Positions 61,742 to 64,000 of a stretch of DNA of 64,000 nt are shown here, in pieces. A model generated the notes under the pieces. The model worked only from the letters and a program-made list of their open reading frames with translations. It was not told the origin of the DNA and made no database searches. Source of the DNA: Ruegeria sp. R13_0 (GTDB lineage: Bacteria; Pseudomonadota; Alphaproteobacteria; Rhodobacterales; Rhodobacteraceae); the NCBI RefSeq assembly GCF_017743995.1, contig NZ_JAGHRB010000003.1, positions 186,001-250,000 on the forward strand. Reading direction: 5' to 3'. The position numbers were made by a program, and so were the translations under genes. The number at the start of each line of letters is the position of its first letter. Position 1 is the first letter of the stretch.

Positions 61742-61912
61742 ATGACGACAAAAACGATCAAGGCATCCGCCGCTGGCGCATCCTTTCTGCCTGCAGTATT
61801 CGCCGTGGTTCTGGGTCTAGGGATCATTACCGTGACTGGCCATGTTCAGGCTTCTGGCCTGCATGACGCGGCTCATGATGTGCGCCACGCAACTGGCTTC
61901 CCCTGCCACTAA
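61742..61912 (+). CDS. cbtB: Cobalt transporter subunit CbtB
   Basis: A 56-residue membrane protein with one span (LPAVFAVVLGLGIITVTGHV) and the C-terminal His motif LHDAAHDVRHATGFPCH that defines CbtB. With CbtA it forms a predicted cobalt uptake system for B12 synthesis. The ribosome site GAGGAGG precedes the ATG by seven bases. It follows the riboswitch directly and is four bases ahead of cbtA. Confidence 0.9.
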   Translation: MTTKTIKASAAGASFLPAVFAVVLGLGIITVTGHVQASGLHDAAHDVRHATGFPCH

Positions 61913-61916
61913 AACA

Positions 61917-62615
61917 ATGTTCAGTCGTATTCTGACCAGCGGCTTGTTCGCTGGTGCAGCAGCGGGGCTGATTGCCGCCCTTCTGCAGTTGTATTTCGTG
62001 CAGCCAGTGCTACTTCACGCCGAGCTCTATGAGGGCGGCGACCTGGTGCATTTTGGCGCTGATCCCGTAACTGCGCATCCCGACCTGCCCGGCATGTTCG
62101 CCGAGCCGATGCGCGATGGTCTCAGCATTATCTTCACCATGCTTACCTACACCGGCTATGCGCTAGTCCTGGCGGCGCTGATGTCAGTAGCCGAACGTCA
62201 GGGGCATGAGATCAACGGCCGCACCGGCCTGCTTTGGGGTCTTGCGGGCTTTGTCGCCTTCCACTTTGCTCCTGGCTTGTCACTGGCTCCAGAAGTTCCC
62301 GGCGTAGCGGCAGCAGATGTGGGAGTGCGTCAGATCTGGTGGACGGTCACCGTTGCCGCAGCCGGCGTAGCCATGTGGCTGATTGCCTTTGGAGGTAACC
62401 TGGTAAGCTACCTGATTGCGGCCGTGCTGCTAATGGTACCGCATATTATCGGGGCCCCTGAGCCTGAGAGTTTCTCTGGGCCGGTTCCGACCGAGATCGG
62501 GGCGCTTTTTGCTGCCCGGGCCTTCGGCATCGGCATGGCCGCCTGGGCACTCTTAGGCAGTTTCACCGGCCACTTCTGGCAGACAGAAGGCAAGCGCGCA
62601 GGCGCTGCAGTCTGA
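61917..62615 (+). CDS. cbtA: Cobalt transporter subunit CbtA
   Basis: A 232-residue protein with five or six membrane spans: SGLFAGAAAGLIAALLQLYF, GLSIIFTMLTYTGYALVLAA, GLLWGLAGFVAFHFAPGLSL (conserved HFAPGL), AEVPGVAAADVG-like loop, LVSYLIAAVLLMVPHIIGAP (conserved PH). These blocks are typical of CbtA. It works with CbtB in cobalt uptake, controlled by the cobalamin riboswitch. Followed by an intrinsic terminator at 62636. Confidence 0.92.
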   Translation: MFSRILTSGLFAGAAAGLIAALLQLYFVQPVLLHAELYEGGDLVHFGADPVTAHPDLPGMFAEPMRDGLSIIFTMLTYTGYALVLAALMSVAERQGHEINGRTGLLWGLAGFVAFHFAPGLSLAPEVPGVAAADVGVRQIWWTVTVAAAGVAMWLIAFGGNLVSYLIAAVLLMVPHIIGAPEPESFSGPVPTEIGALFAARAFGIGMAAWALLGSFTGHFWQTEGKRAGAAV

Positions 62616-62635
62616 TCGCGCTCCTCCATTGCTAC

Positions 62636-62664
62636 CCCGCTGGTTACACCGGCGGGTTTTTTTT
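62636..62664 (+). terminator. Intrinsic terminator after cbtA
   Basis: CCCGCTGGT, TAC, ACCGGCGGG, then eight T. A nine-base stem with one T-G pair and a perfect T-run: the clearest rho-independent terminator in the window. The next gene starts 16 bases later, so it may be partly read through. Confidence 0.88.
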
Positions 62665-62679
62665 ATTGAGGATGACAAG

Positions 62680-63183
62680 ATGTCCCGTTCTCTTGCTCTC
62701 TTTGCCATCGGACTTGTCTTTGGCGGCGGTGCTGGCTTTGTGATTGCCGCCAGCAGCGGTAGCACCTTTGAGAGCCATGACCATACTGACCCGGCCCAAC
62801 ACGGCGGCAACATGGAGATGGCAGCGCACGACCACTCCGCTGCCACTAATCTGCCTGCCGACAGCGACGCCCCCAGTGTGGCGATCCAGATGATTAAGGA
62901 TCCTATGGCGGGCTGGAATCTGCGTGTGACACCGCAGAACTTTCGCTTTGCTCCGGAAAATGCCTCCACGGCTGACGTTCCAGGCGAAGGTCACGCGCAT
63001 GTTTATATCAACGGCGAAAAGCTGGGCCGCCTTTATGCCAATTGGTTACACCTTCCGTCGCTCCCCGATGGCGATGTTGAAGTAAAAGTTTCTCTCAATG
63101 GCAACAGCCACAGCCCTCTGATGGTTGAGGGTGTGCCCGTGGAGGCCAAAGTGACCGTGCAGCCTGACGGCGATGACTCCTGA
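62680..63183 (+). CDS. Secreted/anchored His-rich protein with periplasmic domain
   Basis: A 167-residue protein with an N-terminal span (LALFAIGLVFGGGAGFVIAA), a His/Met-rich stretch (SHDHTDPAQHGGNMEMAAHD, then HSAATNL) that could hold metal, and a beta-rich domain (DPMAGWNLRVTPQNFRFAPE, GEGHAHVYINGEKLGRLYAN, SLNGNSHSPLMVEGVPVEAK). The start at 62680 follows GAGGATG after the terminator; an upstream in-frame TTG (62629) lies within the terminator and is not used. The domain is widely found without an assigned function. Its place beside cbtBA suggests metal binding. Confidence 0.7.
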   Translation: MSRSLALFAIGLVFGGGAGFVIAASSGSTFESHDHTDPAQHGGNMEMAAHDHSAATNLPADSDAPSVAIQMIKDPMAGWNLRVTPQNFRFAPENASTADVPGEGHAHVYINGEKLGRLYANWLHLPSLPDGDVEVKVSLNGNSHSPLMVEGVPVEAKVTVQPDGDDS

Positions 63184-63488
63184 TTGACATTCCTGGCTGA
63201 GAAGACAACTACGCGGATTCAGCGGGTCTAAGCGGCAAGTACAGCGTGCGCGCGGGTTTTTGCCGCTCTGTATCCAAGGACAGATAAGCTGTTGCAAAGC
63301 CGCGCCGAATTCCCGTCTTGTTCCTTTGGCTTGCATCGTCGGAAACCGAAAACATGAAGCAACTACAATGGGCATTTCGGTTCTTTCCATTGCTTTTTTG
63401 ACCCAGTCCAAAGCAAACTCGATCAAATCAGAGTTCACGCCACCGCGCACCTGATCGACTGGATAAACTAAGCGTTACCTGAAACCTC

Positions 63489-63519
63489 TTGAAGCTCTAG
63501 CTGCTAGAGGCTTTAAGAC
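63489..63519 (+). promoter_or_regulatory. MerR-type promoter upstream of L,D-transpeptidase copy 3
   Basis: TTGAAG (63489-63494), 19-base spacer beginning CTCTAGCTGCTAGAG, a 15-base palindrome, then TAAGAC (63514-63519). The dyad is of the CTnTAG type, like the operator at 58404, not the copper type. It lies 62 bases before the coding start. Upstream to 63183 I see nothing else. Confidence 0.7.
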
Positions 63520-63580
63520 TCGAATTTGATCGTGAAAATGCGATGCAAATACATTGAACTTGTGAACCAGGCTGAGATCT

Positions 63581-64000
63581 ATGCTGACAAGGCGCTATTT
63601 CATTCAATCAACCACTGCGCTGTTTTCCGCGTCTGCGGCCAGTCCATTGATCGCCAAAACATGGCCAACCTCGTCGCAAAAGACCTATTGGGACAGCCAG
63701 GTCACGCCATTTGATTACGATCCAGCGACCTCAAATCCATGGGGCGTTCATGACCGTTTTTTACCACGACGTGTCGTAGCAAATGATGGTTTGGTTCCTG
63801 GTGACATCCATGTCGATGCGGTCGCGCGCTATCTTTACCATATCGAGGAAGGCGGGACCGCAATGCGCTATGGCGTTGCGATCGCGCGAGGGAACCTTTA
63901 CGAGCCCGGAACCTATGCTATCCGGCGCAAGGTCGAGTGGCCACATTGGACGCCAACGGCTTCAATGATCGAGCGCAACCCCGAATACGCGGAATTTCGG
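63581..64000 (+). CDS. Exported L,D-transpeptidase, YkuD family (copy 3, truncated by window end)
   Basis: The first 140 codons of a protein closely related to copy 1 at 25199: Tat-like signal (MLTRRYFIQSTTALFSASAA), then TPFDYDPATSNPWGVHDRFL, GDIHVDAVARYLYHIEEGGT, AMRYGVAIARGNLYEPGTYA, KVEWPHWTPTASMIERNPEY. The catalytic Cys lies beyond the window. The ATG follows a MerR-type promoter. Confidence 0.82.
   Translation, partial: MLTRRYFIQSTTALFSASAASPLIAKTWPTSSQKTYWDSQVTPFDYDPATSNPWGVHDRFLPRRVVANDGLVPGDIHVDAVARYLYHIEEGGTAMRYGVAIARGNLYEPGTYAIRRKVEWPHWTPTASMIERNPEYAEFR

Overview
The window looks like part of a plasmid from an alphaproteobacterium, most likely a Rhodobacterales/Roseobacter-group strain. 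The main reason is a complete repABC replication/partition operon (7.9-11.3 kb, minus strand). It carries copies of the RepB-binding palindrome parS and a predicted antisense RNA between repB and repC. The GvcA-type LysR regulator, the BTLCP peptidase, a CbtAB transporter under a cobalamin riboswitch and HmrR-type copper control also fit that group. I did not run any search; every family name is from reading the translated sequence.

Layout. 0-6.5 kb: TetR regulator (cut by the window edge), NmrA-like oxidoreductase, beta-carbonic anhydrase, membrane protein, PhzF-like isomerase, exported Asp-nucleophile hydrolase, flavin-binding oxidoreductase and a LysR regulator. 6.6-15.1 kb: plasmid backbone and mobile DNA, namely a Fic protein, repCBA, an IS3/IS407-type insertion sequence, a broken recombinase remnant, a ParDE toxin-antitoxin pair and an intact tyrosine recombinase.

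15.3-35.4 kb is a copper-response island. Seven promoters of MerR type (TTGACC, 19-base spacer with a TTCCAGCGCTGGAA-like dyad, then a -10 hexamer) precede seven transcription units: a predicted outer-membrane barrel protein, ccmFGHI (late cytochrome c maturation), scsB (periplasmic disulfide reduction), a DUF2933 protein with a small lipoprotein, an eight-gene operon (L,D-transpeptidase, four c-type cytochromes, small secreted protein, multicopper oxidase, DsbA-like protein), copZ, and copA-hmrR. HmrR, the likely regulator, is encoded at the end of the copA unit. The inferred logic is that copper turns on Cu(I) export, Cu(I) oxidation, thiol repair, cytochrome maturation and a copper-stressed cell-wall cross-linking activity together.

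35.5-41.7 kb: CusBA efflux, with a CusB that carries four CusF-like domains at its C-terminus, plus a free CusF. 42.3-53.7 kb: methyltransferase, an OmpR-type two-component system and a long plus-strand gene run (Met/His-rich EF-hand protein, tiny membrane proteins, TVP38-like protein, secreted beta-propeller, second Cu-ATPase, coupled APC permease, second DUF2933 protein, lone Rieske protein). 54.0-58.9 kb: two further MerR-regulated units (LPG-synthase-like membrane protein plus MFS transporter; MerT-like protein plus a Cys-rich small protein) and a DUF411 protein. 59.2-64.0 kb: BTLCP peptidase, transposase debris, DUF1636 protein, cobalamin riboswitch with cbtBA and a His-rich secreted protein, and the start of a third L,D-transpeptidase behind its own MerR-type promoter.

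No rRNA, tRNA or CRISPR array was recognised.
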